DNA of 64,000 nt from Rhipidocladum racemiflorum (GCA_036346355.1 CM070580.1:23675374-23739373), one strand, 5' to 3'; positions 43,298 to 54,975 are shown, counted from the first letter of the stretch. Notes: generated by a model not told the origin, from the sequence alone. Numbers and translations: made by a program.

Positions 43298-44165
43298 TGT
43301 CGGTGTTTTGTGCACTGGCAATACGAATTTTCGGTTAGTGGGGGTCGCGCGCTCCCTCTCCTCGAATGGTTGACTCAGGAAGTCAGCGATTTATACTGGT
43401 TCGGGCTGAATGTCCCTACTCCAGTTTGGGCCGTTGGGGTGTATTGTATTCGTGAGATGAACCAAAGGCTACAGGCGAGACAGGGGTTCGAATGGATCGA
43501 TCTCCCTTGCTCGATTAGTTTTTCACTGGGTTGTTTGCTTGCTTATTTTTCGTTCGCCCCTCCCCTCGGAGCCCTGCTTCTCCTTATATAACCGGAGGCA
43601 GCAGGTTACACGGGAGTTTGGAGAAAAAAAGGAAGGGGTATTGTACGCCTTGGAGTCTAGTCTTCTGTCTTGTCGTCCGACCGGCCTCCGCCCAACCCTA
43701 CGCTGGGTTGGTAGTCCTGCGACGAGTGGTCTTCGGCCGGGCTGACAGGGTGACGCACCGTTTCTGTGCAACCGTCAGCATCGGCGATTAAATGGTGCTT
43801 GACCTCAGCTTGGCCTCGGGAAGGGGCGCCCTCCTCTGTGGTGTGTCAGGAAGACGAAACTGGGGCTTGACTTTGGCGGGTCCTCTGACATTCTCGGGAA
43901 GGGGCCGCCTACCCTGGTACGGACGTTTGGGGACGTCGCGTGCACAGGGCAGTTGGCCTGACACCGGCGCGGGTCCTGTCGCCTCGAGCACTGGTGGAGC
44001 TGGCCGACCGCGCGCTCCGACCTGAGAGGTTGGACTCTGCCGGTCACCAAGGGCTGGTTCTGAACAGGGGCCAGGCCCACTCTTTACGGCCTACGAGCCT
44101 TCAAGGAGATCAGCCCGTTCGTTGTCCCGGGCTGATGGGGGTACCCATGGTATGTGCACTCGTCA
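43298..44165 (-). mobile_element. solo LTR, 868 bp, gypsy type
   Basis: 5-bp target duplication GTGTC at 43293-43297 and 44166-44170. On the minus strand it begins TGACGAGTGCACATACCATG and ends AACACCGACA. A TATA-like TTATATAAGGAG lies on the minus strand (about 43583-43595). Its start and TATA region match the LTR at 54113-54957, so both come from related elements. No internal region is present, which is the expected product of LTR-LTR recombination. Nested inside the older LTR-type block. Confidence 0.85.
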
Positions 44166-44170
44166 GTGTC

Positions 44171-44730
44171 GTTCAAAAGAATTAAAAATGAACAACCCTT
44201 CAAGAAAAACTATTTTCTGTAAAAAACTAGAATAGAGGAAAGGTGATAATTTAGTGGATTAAATTGGATTAGAGAAAAAGTTCATCTACTGCATTCTTTG
44301 CTATTAATGCTTGCTTAGTACTCCTGTACTCACTCTTACTTAAATCTCTCTTTGCTTAGAACCAGGACTTACAAGAGGCAAACTACTACTACTATCTACA
44401 AGAGGACTAGAGGGTTTAGTGGACCGTCCCCTCGTTTTGGGAGGTCTGTAGAGTAATAGAGGTTGTATTATATTTTTGTTATACTTGATTCTATTGTATA
44501 ATTAAGAGTTGGACATGTAGTCCTGCGTGGCACAATGGACTGTAATAAAATGTACCATTTCAGTTTCTAATTACTGTTCTGCTGCAACACTCTGAATATA
44601 GTATAGTAACTGATAAAGTATTAGACTTTATGATATTTTATTAGCTATTATGCCGAGATTCGTGTAATTAACTCGGTGTAATAACAATGAAACTGTTAAT
44701 TACCCTGGGATAATTATGCGGGTCGCCACA
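44171..44730 (+). mobile_element. end of an older LTR-type sequence
   Basis: Continues the LTR-like sequence interrupted by the solo LTR and ends GGTCGCCACA at 44730, directly against the start of duplication copy 2. LTR identity is inferred from the -CA end and the noncoding character; the 5' limit is not established. Confidence 0.4.
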
Positions 44731-44971
44731 GTATCATTTTGTTGCCACATCTTGCTGCCCTCCATTCATTAGGCCCATAACAAAAAAATTGCGTTCGATA
44801 AGGCAAACCTGATGAGCAACACAAAAAAGATAGTTGACTGTACAGGTAATGTAGGTACAGTTTAAGTAGCATTCAGAAAATATGAACAAACTTGCCTTAA
44901 CTGCAGGTTATTATGGTACAACAGCTGTAGCAAATACACTCCATATGTAAGATCACAACTTTCCAGACTTA

Positions 44972-45223
44972 GACCCCGTTTGGTACGGTTCCAGATTCTT
45001 GGTAGAAACGTTTCAAGTAGAATCAGAATCACTTTCTGCAAATCGTTTGGTACGGTTCCAGATTTTAGTAGAAACTAGTGAAACGGGGTTGAGGGTGATT
45101 CAATCACGGTGTGGAAAAAGGAGAAACGTTCTGAGGAGAATCGTTCCGAGTTTTAGCCCGTTTGGCTGGGTTTCTCTCAGATTTAAGTAGAAACAGCTCG
45201 GTTCCAAGTTGCCAAACGGGACC
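44972..45223. mobile_element. Tourist-like MITE copy 2 (same family as 29788-30024)
   Basis: TTA on both sides (44969-44971, 45224-45226). Left end GACCCCGTTTGGTACGG and right end complement GGTCCCGTTTGGCAAC. Shares CACGGTGTGGAAAAAG and TTTTAGCCCGTTTGG with copy 1. An extra GTTTGGTACGGTTCCAGATT appears at about 45047. Confidence 0.78.
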
Positions 45224-46471
45224 TTACTATGAAAACAGAGAGACAAAAAAAGTCATTATCGGGGTTTGATTACGTCTGTTGGAGTCGGTTTCTATTATTT
45301 CCTACTAGAACACCCAGGTAGGTTTTTTTTACGCTTTTCACATGATTCCAAATCAGAAACTTGCTGGAAATTGACTAGTATCCAGTGAAACCCATCTGAA
45401 GCACAGCGTTCGTAGTTGTTTTTTATTCTTGTAAATGCAACTATGTATCGTATTTCCTTTGGAAAATAGCTTCAAAATTGGTCAGAATTTCTGCGGTCAG
45501 AGTCTTTTAATCTGCCAATCTTTTGGAATTCTCCCATTGTGTCGTTGAGCAACGCTTCTATTTAGGCACCATGAGCATCTCTCTGATCGTTTTCTTTTGA
45601 GCGGCAAAATACATAGGTTAAAATGAAGACTGTGCAGAATTCAACGTCCGAGCTACATGTGAACCGATACCAGCTTTCATTTCTACCAGACTGGAGTGTT
45701 TTATACTAAGTCTGTACTTGTCTTGATTTCTAATTCTCGGCAGCATGCTTTTGCAGGTTTTATAAACCTTCTGGTTTTTTGCTACAGCCAGTTTTGGTTC
45801 ATGAACAAGTGCATTTGCTGCCGTAAGATCTTTTCGGGGACACTTTTCGATTACCGCCCAAGTACCTCCATTAAATTCAAACGAGAGCGGCAAACCTCAC
45901 TCCCAAAATCTAAATTCTAGTAAATCTTTTCGGGCGTTCAGCTGCTACCTAACCTGGGTGCTCAAAACGGACACGAACTGGAGGCTACGAAACTGTTGAG
46001 CATAATTAATGCATTGGTAAAGATTTTACATGCAATCCTAAATCATACATATGAACATTGCAAAGCTGTTGACTCATAAAGCTTGTTACGCTGGCCAAGC
46101 AAATGCGGCGACTGTAAGTGTTTCTGTTCTACATGCGTCTGTATGATAGAAATTTCCCCATCTCTGGAAATTCGCTTGAGTTCACAGCACGAGCCTAGGA
46201 AACAACAGACGCTTGTGGAGGATCAATATCATCTTTTTTGCATCAGATTACCCGCCCAGACACCTTGCAGCAAATTCAAATGAGAACAAACGAAACATCA
46301 ACCTCAGAAGACAGGCAATTGTAAGCCATTTCTGACTTTGTTCCATTAAAAAGCACAGATCACACAGGCTAGGAGCCTACGTCGACACAACAGAGAGCAA
46401 AGGCAACGTCTTTTTTCCTGAGAACATCCATCCCATCTACAAATCTAGAAACACGTAAGCATCTCATCTCT

Positions 46472-47033
46472 CTAAGCCTTCTTGGGGGACTTGCCCTTCT
46501 TGGGCGACTTGGCCTCCTTGGCGCTCGCCGCCTTCTCCGCAGTCTTCTTCGGCAGCAGCACCGGGTTGATGTTGGGCAGCACGCCGCCGTGCGCGATGGT
46601 GACGCCGGCCAACAGCTTCCCCAGCTCCTCGTCGTTCCTGATCGCCAGCAGCACGTGCCTCGGGATAATCCGGTTCTTCTTGTTGTCCCTCGCCGCGTTC
46701 CCTGCCAGCTCAAGCACCTAACCACGCACCCAACACCGCATTAAGAACACTACATCGGGAATAGCATCGGAGAGCTCAAAGGGCGGTTTCGTGCGGAGAC
46801 GAGCATACCTCTGCGGCGAGATACTCGAGGACGGCGGCGAGGTAGACGGGGGCGCCGGTGCCGACGCGCTGGGCGTAGCGGCCCTTCTTGAGGTAGCGCC
46901 CGATGCGGCCGACGGGGAACTGGAGTCCGGCCTTCACGGACCGCGTCACCGACTTCTTCCTGGGCCCGCCCGCCTTCCGCCCGGCCGCCCCCTTCTTCGC
47001 CTTCCCGCCCGCTCCGGCTCCGGTGACATCCAT
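46472..47033 (-). CDS. histone H2A.W-type, copy 2
   Basis: Two exons: 47033-46809 and 46717-46472; 156 aa. Same architecture as copy 1. The tail begins MDVTGAGAGGKAKKGAAGRK, the fold carries RYAQRVGTGAPVY, and the C-terminus is SPKKGKSPKKA. This copy keeps the canonical acidic patch (RNDEELGKLL) and PVLLPKK. Exon 1 differs from copy 1 by one base (Ala to Thr at residue 4) and the 91-bp intron is identical. Exon 2 differs at about 15 positions plus a 3-bp indel (KAASAKEAK versus KATAKEAK). H2A.W marks and compacts plant heterochromatin (family knowledge). This copy looks fully functional; octamer and E2F-like motifs lie upstream. Confidence 0.96.
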
Positions 47034-47175
47034 GGCTAGCCGCTGCGCTTCCACAAAAGCTTCTCGGGGCACAAGAGATTTGGTGATTGCTAGACCGCGA
47101 ATGCGATGTGTGGTGGTGCCAAAGCTGAGGGGTGGGTGTTTAAATGGCGCGGAGGGAAGCGGTGGTGGGCCCGTT

Positions 47176-47183
47176 GATCCGCG
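47176..47183 (-). promoter_or_regulatory. histone octamer motif, H2A.W copy 2
   Basis: CGCGGATC on the gene strand, 143 bp upstream of the ATG, in the same relative place as in copy 1. Confidence 0.65.
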
Positions 47184-47321
47184 GGTGGGGGCGTTGGACG
47201 GTCGGATCGGAAGAGGGATGGACGGTTGCGATGCAGATAGCGGAGAGGCGATCCACGGGGGGTAGGGCTCGGCCAATCAGGTGCGACAACATTTTTGGGA
47301 GCCGGAAAATTTTGCGCTCCG

Positions 47322-47331
47322 TTTTCGCGCC
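47322..47331. promoter_or_regulatory. E2F-like site, H2A.W copy 2
   Basis: TTTTCGCGCC, preceded by TTTTGCGC and a CCAAT box as in copy 1. Suggests cell-cycle control (inference). Confidence 0.5.
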
Positions 47332-48019
47332 CACGGGAGGGAGTTTTCCGCAACAGGTGAATTTGGCGGTGCGGCAGGAGGCAGGTCAGGTGAGCGCTCG
47401 ACGAGGCCAAAATTTTGTTTGCTAAAGATTTGGTCAAACAAATCAAATTTGGAAGTGCTTAATTTGCTGTCAATCTTTTGGTGAAAATTTTGACCACGTT
47501 GAGATATTACCCCATCTTTTCAACCAAAATTTCGGTGATATCTATTTTCATCAATTTTTTCGAATGATTTTTTTTTGGCACCAACTCGGAGGGAAGACTT
47601 TTGGCGCAATGTTTAGGGCACGTTCGGTAGGGCTTCAGCTTCTACTTCTCCCTGATTCTACCCCGTCTCCTCTTGATTCTGACCTTTTGAAAAATCAGGA
47701 ACAGTTTTTGAAAGTGTTCGGCTAACTGATTGGCTTTAGATTCTTGAATGAGAGGATTCTAAAGGAATTGTCAAGGTTACCTTTGTATGGAATGCCTGAC
47801 TTGTATTTGTAACTTGGCACTTTGTATTTGTGTAGATTATTTGAGATATGAGAAAATAAAAACCAAAATCATGCAACATATTGAAGAGTGCGACTATAGG
47901 ACTGTGTTCCGTTCGAAGCCATATCTACGGAATAGCTCAACACCGTTGGGTTGAGTCATTCAAAGCCATTCACGTGCTTTCAATTCATAACCACATAAAA
48001 TCCTTTTCTTTTCTTGAGA

Positions 48020-48770
48020 TTTGGGAGATTCACAGATATGTTTTATGATATTTCACAGATAAGTTTTATAAGGTTTCACATATAAGTTTTATTAGGTTTC
48101 ACGGATAAGTTTCATTAGATTTCACAGATAAATTTCATAATATTTTACAGATAAGTTTCATTAGGTCCGTTTCGCAGATACGTTTCATCAGGTTTCGCGG
48201 ATAAGTTTCATGCTGTTTCACGGATAAATTTCATTAAGTTGCACAAATAAGTTTCATTAGGTTTCACGGATAAGTTTCATTATGTTTCATGAATAAGTTT
48301 CATAATATTTCACAGATTAGTTTCATTAGGTTTCACGGATAAGTTTCATTAAGTTGCACAAATAAGTTTCATCAGGTTTCACGGATAAAATTCATTATGT
48401 TTCACGGATAAGTTTCATGATATTTCACAGATAAGTTTCATTAGGTTTCACAGATAAGTTTCATCAGGTTTCATGTATAAGTTTCATGCTATTTTACGGA
48501 TAAGTTTCATCAGGTTTCACGGATAAGTTTCATCAGGTTTCATAGATAAGTTTCATTATGTTTCATAGATAAGTTTCATTAGTTTTCACAGAAAAATTTC
48601 AAGATGTTTTACAAATAAGTTTCATTAGGTTTCACGGATAAGTTTTATTAGGTTTCATAGATAAGTTTCATTTGGTTTCACCGATGAGTTCCACGATGTT
48701 TCACAGATAAGTTTCACGATGTTTTACGGATAAGTTTCATGATGTTTCACGGATAAATTCAAGTGAGTTT
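48020..48770 (+). repeat. 23-bp minisatellite, about 32 units
   Basis: The unit begins GGTTTCACGGATAAG and ends TTTCATTA, repeated with frequent variants (CACAGATAAG, CATAGATAAG, TTGCACAAATAAG). Period mostly 22-24 bp. Units are degenerate and contiguous with no spacers, so this is not a CRISPR array. Confidence 0.95.
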
Positions 48771-48778
48771 TATGTAAC

Positions 48779-48840
48779 ACCATGAAACTTACATGTGAAA
48801 TATCATGAAATTTATCCGTGAAACATCATGAAATATATAT
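48779..48840 (-). repeat. inverted copies of the minisatellite unit
   Basis: CATGAAACTTACATGTGAAA, then ATCATGAAATTTATCCGTGAA and ACATCATGAAA, are reverse-complement units directly after the array, about three in number. Array and tail could pair in a transcript. Confidence 0.75.
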
Positions 48841-48889
48841 GTGCACCTCCTGAATATCAAGAAATCTGATGAAACTTAATCATGAAACC

Positions 48890-50900
48890 TATGGTTTATC
48901 GACCGGTTTTAGATGATGAACCACCTCAATATGGTCAAAAACCCGATTTTCGATGGTTTTGTGAACCATGCAGTCGATCCTCCTAAATGTTGCATGAACT
49001 AGTGGTACACTTGATAACAAACATGCCCTATTTAACCAGCGATGATTTACATTGGATTGATCGGTCGAGAAGCTGCAGTGCACGGCCACGTGTCCTGCTC
49101 CATACAGATACGATTCGGCGTACGTATCTGTCATGTACATGTGGTGCGGTGTTATCTCCATGGTGGACTGCAGAGGAAGCGAGGCGTGTCATGCTTGGCG
49201 ATTACACAAAAAGTGTAAGGTAGATGTGTATCCCGTCGTTTTCACTAACGACGGTATGCCGTTCAATAGTTTTTCTGTATATTGAATATCTAAGTAATTA
49301 GCATCGTGATAAGGTCCCATGAAATAGAAATAGCTGTACAATTTACAAGGAACTATTACATGAGTTCTGAATTACAATTTCTCTTTGTTTGTAATTCTAG
49401 TTTTCATGCAACCTGTATTGAAAATCAGCGAACACAAGCATTCAACAAGCAAAAATAATTCAAATCTAGTGTAGGTAAGGAGCAATGGCACATAAAAATC
49501 AATAGTATCCTTCTTGTTACAGAAAAAGGAACATAGCTTTGCAGCATTAGGATAGGATTGTTTAGTTAGCTCAGAAACCAGTACATTAGCTCCTTCCAGT
49601 GCTTGACATCTTTAGGAGAATCCTCCATTTCATCTTTCCAGTAATCGGTACATTAGCTTATGTAATCACTTCAACAGCATCATGGTACTCAAACCTGCAA
49701 AAAGAAGCTAAAAGAAATGGCTAGAATACAATGGTGACACAAAGCAATAAATGTTTTCAACCACATCATGTTCATACTCAAAAGTGCTCTTGATAGCCTT
49801 AACCATAACATCAACTATTTCCATCTTTCTAGTGTTGGCCAATAAACAATCATACTCCATCAGGACAATGATTGCAAAGAAATTCACACTGAGATTGCTT
49901 ATACAACGGTTTGGTGTTGTATTCTTCACATTCATGATCATGTAGGCACATGAACATCATCAGTTAACTGAAATCACAAAATGTTGTCTATACAAGAAAT
50001 CAACTGGTTTGTTTAAAACGACTTAAGAATAAAAAATAAAAAATCACAATTCAAGTATAGTCCAAACGTCTTTTTGCAGGCCAGGGAGATTTTTTCTTTT
50101 GATTTCACAACATCTTAGACCTACAATTCAAGAAACTTAAATACACGATGATGGACATTAATAAGAGAGTTAAGAGATAATATCATGCATCAAGGAACAC
50201 TTGTACAAATGTCAGCGGAAAAAATTATTCCTTGCTTTTCTCAGCAGTGTACGCGCGGTAAATTGAATCTTGTGATAGTCTATAGATCTTTTTCCATCTA
50301 GTGACCTGCCAACCAGATTCGAAGCCTATGTGGCACCAGCAAGAAAACCCCATGCTGCACATCATTCTTCTATGCGGGGCAGGCATGAGCTAATGCACAA
50401 TTGGAGATATTGCCTTGAGAGGAAAATCCAAACGTGCCCACACACCACTTCTCTGAATTTATGATAATCTCGTATTTTTGTGATAGCATGAGCAACGATG
50501 AGAACTAAAGAGAAGAATGATTAGTCAATATTTGCCGACTAACTCAAATGTGATATCTAATTCTTAATGATGGATGAATCGCTGGAAGTATGGAACTTCC
50601 CTAGATATGTTCCCATCAAACAAAATAGAAAATTAGATCGCCAACATAAGTTGATTCTATATTTCTGTGCAAACCAAACAAAAAGGGAAAGCAGAGATCA
50701 GCAAACTTGTAGTCTACATGGCACGCTGAACTTGTATCCGGATCAAAATCCAGTAGATGTATTCCATTATTGGAGGAAGATCTAACAGCATAAATATGGG
50801 CAATGTAAACATCCAATATGCATAAATTCTATATTTTTGTGCAAACCAAACAAAAGGGAACTGAGCAATGAGCATTTGAAACAACCGTTGTGTCAAAGGG
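48890..50900. other. Harbinger interior, no gene recognised
   Basis: AT-rich sequence with short frames only (for example minus 49708-49941) that match nothing I know. A 33-34-bp direct repeat (ATTCTATATTT, TGTGCAAACCAAACAAAA) occurs at about 50655 and 50827. Confidence 0.45.
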
Positions 50901-50904
50901 TCGC

Positions 50905-51410
50905 TGGGACGTCGAGGCCGACGGTGTGGGGGTGGGCGGGGGGCGCCATGACTGGCGGTGTGGATGCAGGGAGATGGTGGCGATGGGGAGATGCGTGGAT
51001 GCGAGAAGATGGCTGACGATGTGGGGGTGGGGGCGTTGAGCCTGGTGGTGTGGGGGCGAGGGGGCACAGGGGTACCGAGGCTGGCGACATGGATGCGGGG
51101 AGATGGCCCACGACGTGGGGCGCGAGGGCACCAAGGCCGATGGCTGCGAAGGAGGGGCGCTGGTGACTAGTGGTGGTGTAGGGGTGCCGAGGTCGGTGGT
51201 TGGTGAAGGAGGGGGCACCGGTGACTGGCGTGGGGCAGGGGGTGCGGGGGCGCCGAGGCCAGTGGATAGCAAAGGGGGGAGCTCCAGTGACCGGCGGGGG
51301 CCGGGGGGTGCGAGGGCGCCAATGCCGGTGGCTGGAGAAGGAAGAAGAGGGAGTGCCGCACGAGAGGGAGAAGGAGGGGGCAGTGGGCACATGCGAGAGA
51401 AATGACCAGA
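50905..51410 (+). repeat. G-rich imperfect repeat block
   Basis: The plus strand is strongly G over C, with repeated GGTGACTGGCG, GGGGCGCCGAGGCC and GGTGTGGGGGCG-like modules and many runs of three or more G. Open frames on the minus strand encode only Pro/Ser/His-rich repeats and are treated as a by-product of composition. Potential quadruplex-forming strand. Confidence 0.65.
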
Positions 51411-52063
51411 GAGACGGGCACAGGCGTGGAGTTTCACCCCTTTTATATAGTGGCATTTGGTGGGTAAATAATCCTTAACTTGAGGGGCATTTTGGTAAGC
51501 GGATAACTGATTCTTATGGGGGGCCGACCAAAGGTCGCTCCTATGTTGCTAGTACAAATCTGCTCTGGATCCTCATTTCTCTGAGTATCAATTTTCCAAG
51601 AGCTGGTGTTGTTCGGCTCAGCTCCTCAGATTTTATTGAGAAGCTGCGAGTAGGAGCTCTTCTAAACGGCCCTTAGTTGATTCCAATTTTTTGCATGACC
51701 AAGATGTGGTCCAGGAATGGCTACCCACAAATCGGTAATAATCTTTGAGAAAATGAGGTAGGATGTCATTGCAAACAATTTTTGCAAAAAAAAAATGTTG
51801 GAGGCAGTTGTATGCTCGCCAATTTTTGTTAATGTGACCGAAATTGTTGCCTTCAAACCGAACATATAGAGAGATACAACATGAGTTGCTAGATTTTTAA
51901 CAATATTTTTTTGTAATACTAATCTAATTTGAACAAATGGCAAACTAAAATGCCAAAGTTATGAAATTTCATACAAAGAAATGCATTTATGCAACTTATT
52001 TGTTTTTTCAGTAAAAATAGTAAGGGAATAGTTGAAGAAAGTATAGTACCTCTTTATTGATGA

Positions 52064-53729
52064 CAACAAGTGGTGGCACGCGAGAGGGTGCAGCGCATCG
52101 TCTCGTCAAGGTTTCATTATCACCCAACCTTAGACATAAAGTAGATTGGTCATCAATGGTGTGACGGTGGGAGAATAGACACATGATGACATCCATGAGG
52201 GGTTTTTGTGGAGGTGAGACCTGATAGAGAGTCTGATGCTAGGGGATGACTATTTAAAATGGGGTGAAGTGGGAATCTGTAATTATTGGATAATGGCAAC
52301 AATGGTGACAAGAATATGAAGGGGGTATAGGAAATAGGTTTTGATGTAATGAGATAAATAATCAAAATCAGATGTGTGAAGATTTGTGGTTGTTCTATCA
52401 AAGTGTGGCAGCAATAAGGAAAGAGTCGAGGAATTAGAGTATGGTTCTAGGGCATCGGTAAGGGAGATGTGTGAGATTTATAGCCATTGGTACTAGGGAT
52501 GGCGGCGACGAGGAAAAAAAAACGGGTGATAAATTAGGGTTTAAGGCCATGGGATGGCTTTAGTGATTAAAGGTGAGATGCCTCTATGCATATCGACGGT
52601 CATAAATTAAATAGGTGTATGTTTCTGTGCACAATCCTGCTTTCTAGGTACTACGATTATTTTTATATATTGTAGTATAGAGCAATAGACAGTTGAGACT
52701 TGCTTCAGCCAACATAAACTTTCCTAAATTAACATATCTTCACATACTAAGGATCACATTTGCAATTAATCCCAGACTTTACCATAAACCTCAATTGGGT
52801 CCACACTTTCAACTTTGTCAATTGAGTCCCCTAGCATTGACATTTGATTCAGCTTGGGTGCTTATGTTGACATAAGGTTGACCTATTTGGTGCCAATGTT
52901 GAACACAACTACATAATGTATTTGGATTTGGTGGAACCAGAACAAGTATTTTGGAGGAAATATCTCCTTCCATTACAAATTATAGCGTTATATACAAGAA
53001 ATTTCAATCATTCATCTAGTCCCCTCATTATCTACAAATGTCTTATCTCCATTGAAATAAGAAACAGAACTTTCGTACATGCCACTCATGGACACGAAAA
53101 ACTTGGTACTAAACCACCTTATTGTTGTGTAATAAGGGTCGCGTTGCTCAACTTTAATAGATCAAGACTGCAATGTCACACACACAAGATCAATCACATA
53201 TTGATAGATGCAAACTAAATAGTAAAGATATGTAATTCTGATGGCCTTTCTTCTTTATTATCAGTATCCTAGAGATACAAATGTGTGTGTCCAAATAATT
53301 CCGATAGCCCTCCTGCATGTATAGGGAGACCATAAAGGTGTATTTTACTAGGACTGTAGTGTTCGTAAGGTAATAGGACCTTATATCCGTATATCCTAGT
53401 TTAGGTAGGTGTTCACACATAATAGGAACTATTGCACAACACCAACACAATTAACCAAACCTAAGTTGTATAACTTTTGGACACCATCACACGCCAGTTT
53501 GTGGTTATTGTGCTGTGATGCACTTATTTTTCTTAATATAATGTAAAAAATGTTTGCTAAATTATATTATAGTTTAATAAAATTTGTTGCCCAATATTTG
53601 ATACTTTCATATTATCACTCACATGGATTATTCTTAGTTATCTGCTCCAATATTTTTATGTTAATTAGAACATAACAATATATCCTCTTACATCATGGCT
53701 TACAAAGAAAAAAAGACCATACACCAAAA
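52064..53729. other. intergenic, no gene seen
   Basis: AT-rich sequence after the duplication; no exon, RNA gene or complete element could be supported. Confidence 0.5.
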
Positions 53730-53760
53730 CTAGAATTGAGCCCATGCGTTGCTACGAAAA
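53730..53760 (-). mobile_element. possible Helitron 3' terminus
   Basis: The minus strand reads CGTAGCAACGCATGGG, then CTCAATTCTAG followed by T. Plant Helitron 3' ends typically carry GCAACGCACGGG-like sequence shortly before CTAG at an A|T target. The 5' TC end was not identified, so extent is unknown. Confidence 0.3.
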
Positions 53761-54112
53761 TACCACTAAAAAAATATGCAATGGGTTCTAGAACATTTAT
53801 ATCAAATAATATATTATTTCCTTTGTGATTTGGTGTATATAGTGAAATCCGAAACATTTAGATCCTATAATGTAAAGTAAATTTCACAAAATTACAGGTT
53901 TCTGTACAACTATAAAAAAACTACAAGTTTTAGCTTCTATTTCACAAAACTACATATTTTATTAGAACTTGTATCACAAAAATACATGTTTTAGAATTGA
54001 CCATTTATTGTAGCAAGTCTAACAGTATGAGCCTACATATCATCCTTGCGCATGAGTGAAATGGGAAATAAAGGTATGTGAGACTGCCATGTGGGTGTAC
54101 AATGTCAGATCT

Positions 54113-54957
54113 TGACGAGTACCCATACCATGGGTACCCCCATCACCAGGCACGAACGGCCGACTTATCACTTGCCGAGGCCCTGGCACCACCGAAGGTA
54201 CTGGGCCGCAGCGAACGAGCCCCACTGCAAGGGCCGACCCTGACGGCCGGTGACAGCCTCGAAGCACGCAAGACGCGCCGATCGCCTAATATCGGCTCAA
54301 GCTCCACTCAAGACGACGCCAGGCCCTGACGCCTGTCGCGGCCGCCATAAAGAAGGCTGCCTCGACATCCAGAGTCGTGGTAGGCGCCTTCCTAAGGCCG
54401 CCGAAGAGCCACCAAGAAGTCAAGCCCGCCCCGCCGCCGCACACCGCAGGAGTACGCCACTCGAGGCCAAAGCAAAGTCAAGCGCTATTAAAGCCACCGA
54501 GGCCGACAAGAGCACCACGCGACACGCCACCGACAAAGATTACGCAAGATCAGACGCCATTGAGCTACCAACCTCGCCGGATTCGCAGGCTGCATACACA
54601 GGCGACTCAAGACGTGAAGACCCCTCTCCTCGTAGTCTTCCGACTCGTGTAACTCCGCTTCCTCCGTCTATATAAGGAGAGTGCAGGCCCGAGAGTGCGC
54701 GAAAAAGAGAAAATGGGCCTCCTAGGTAGCCTCAGCCCCTAACGAAAACTCAAGGTGGTCTGACAACCGACCATCCGCCTCTCGCTGCACACCCCTTGTC
54801 CGTCTCCCCAAAGATCAATACATTCACACCGCACGACCGGAGTAGGGACATTCGCCCGAACCAAGATACATCTTTCTCGACTCCTTGAGTCGACTATTCA
54901 GAGAGGGAGCGCGACCTATCCGACCATAATTGCATTGCACGGCACTAAACATCGGCG
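54113..54957 (+). repeat. 5' LTR of the decayed gypsy element
   Basis: Begins TGACGAGTACCCATACCATG. Contains TATA-like CTATATAAGGAG (about 54668-54679). Ends just before the PBS. Start and TATA context match the minus-strand solo LTR at 43298-44165. Confidence 0.75.
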
Positions 54958-54958
54958 C

Positions 54959-54975
54959 TGGCGCCGCTGTAGGGG
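54959..54975 (+). promoter_or_regulatory. primer binding site
   Basis: TGGCGCCGCTGTAGGGG resembles the TGGCGCC-type PBS used by Athila/Tat gypsy elements, with decay at a few positions. Confidence 0.6.

Larger units (their letters stand above)
47616..51672. mobile_element. PIF/Harbinger-type element, 4057 bp, in duplication copy 2
   Basis: TTA target duplication at 47613-47615 and 51673-51675. The left terminus is GGGCACGTTCGGTAGGGC; the right, complemented, is GGGCCGTTTAGAAGAGC. The homologous segment of copy 1 is uninterrupted at this exact site, which proves an insertion. The interior holds a ~32-unit minisatellite (48020-48770), an inverted tail of the same units, unassigned AT-rich sequence and a G-rich block (50905-51410). 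I recognised neither a DDE nuclease nor a Myb-like ORF, so it is apparently non-autonomous. Confidence 0.8.
44731..52063. repeat. segmental duplication, copy 2 (contains H2A.W copy 2, twice interrupted)
   Basis: Matches 38913-40762 in three blocks: 44731-~44794, ~46246-47615 and 51673-52063. The first gap (about 1.45 kb) holds a Tourist MITE and unassigned sequence. The second gap is a PIF/Harbinger insertion flanked by TTA. Copy 1 supplies the uninterrupted counterpart of the second site (TTTAATTGATTCC, about 40377). Confidence 0.85.

Noticed and set aside
48020..48770. Array resembling a CRISPR at first glance
   Set aside because: Units are degenerate, contiguous and without unique spacers, in a plant nuclear context; it is a minisatellite.
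50829..51456. Two Pro/Ser-rich minus-strand ORFs (202 and 187 codons)
   Set aside because: They overlap in different frames over a G-rich repeat block; composition, not coding selection, explains them.
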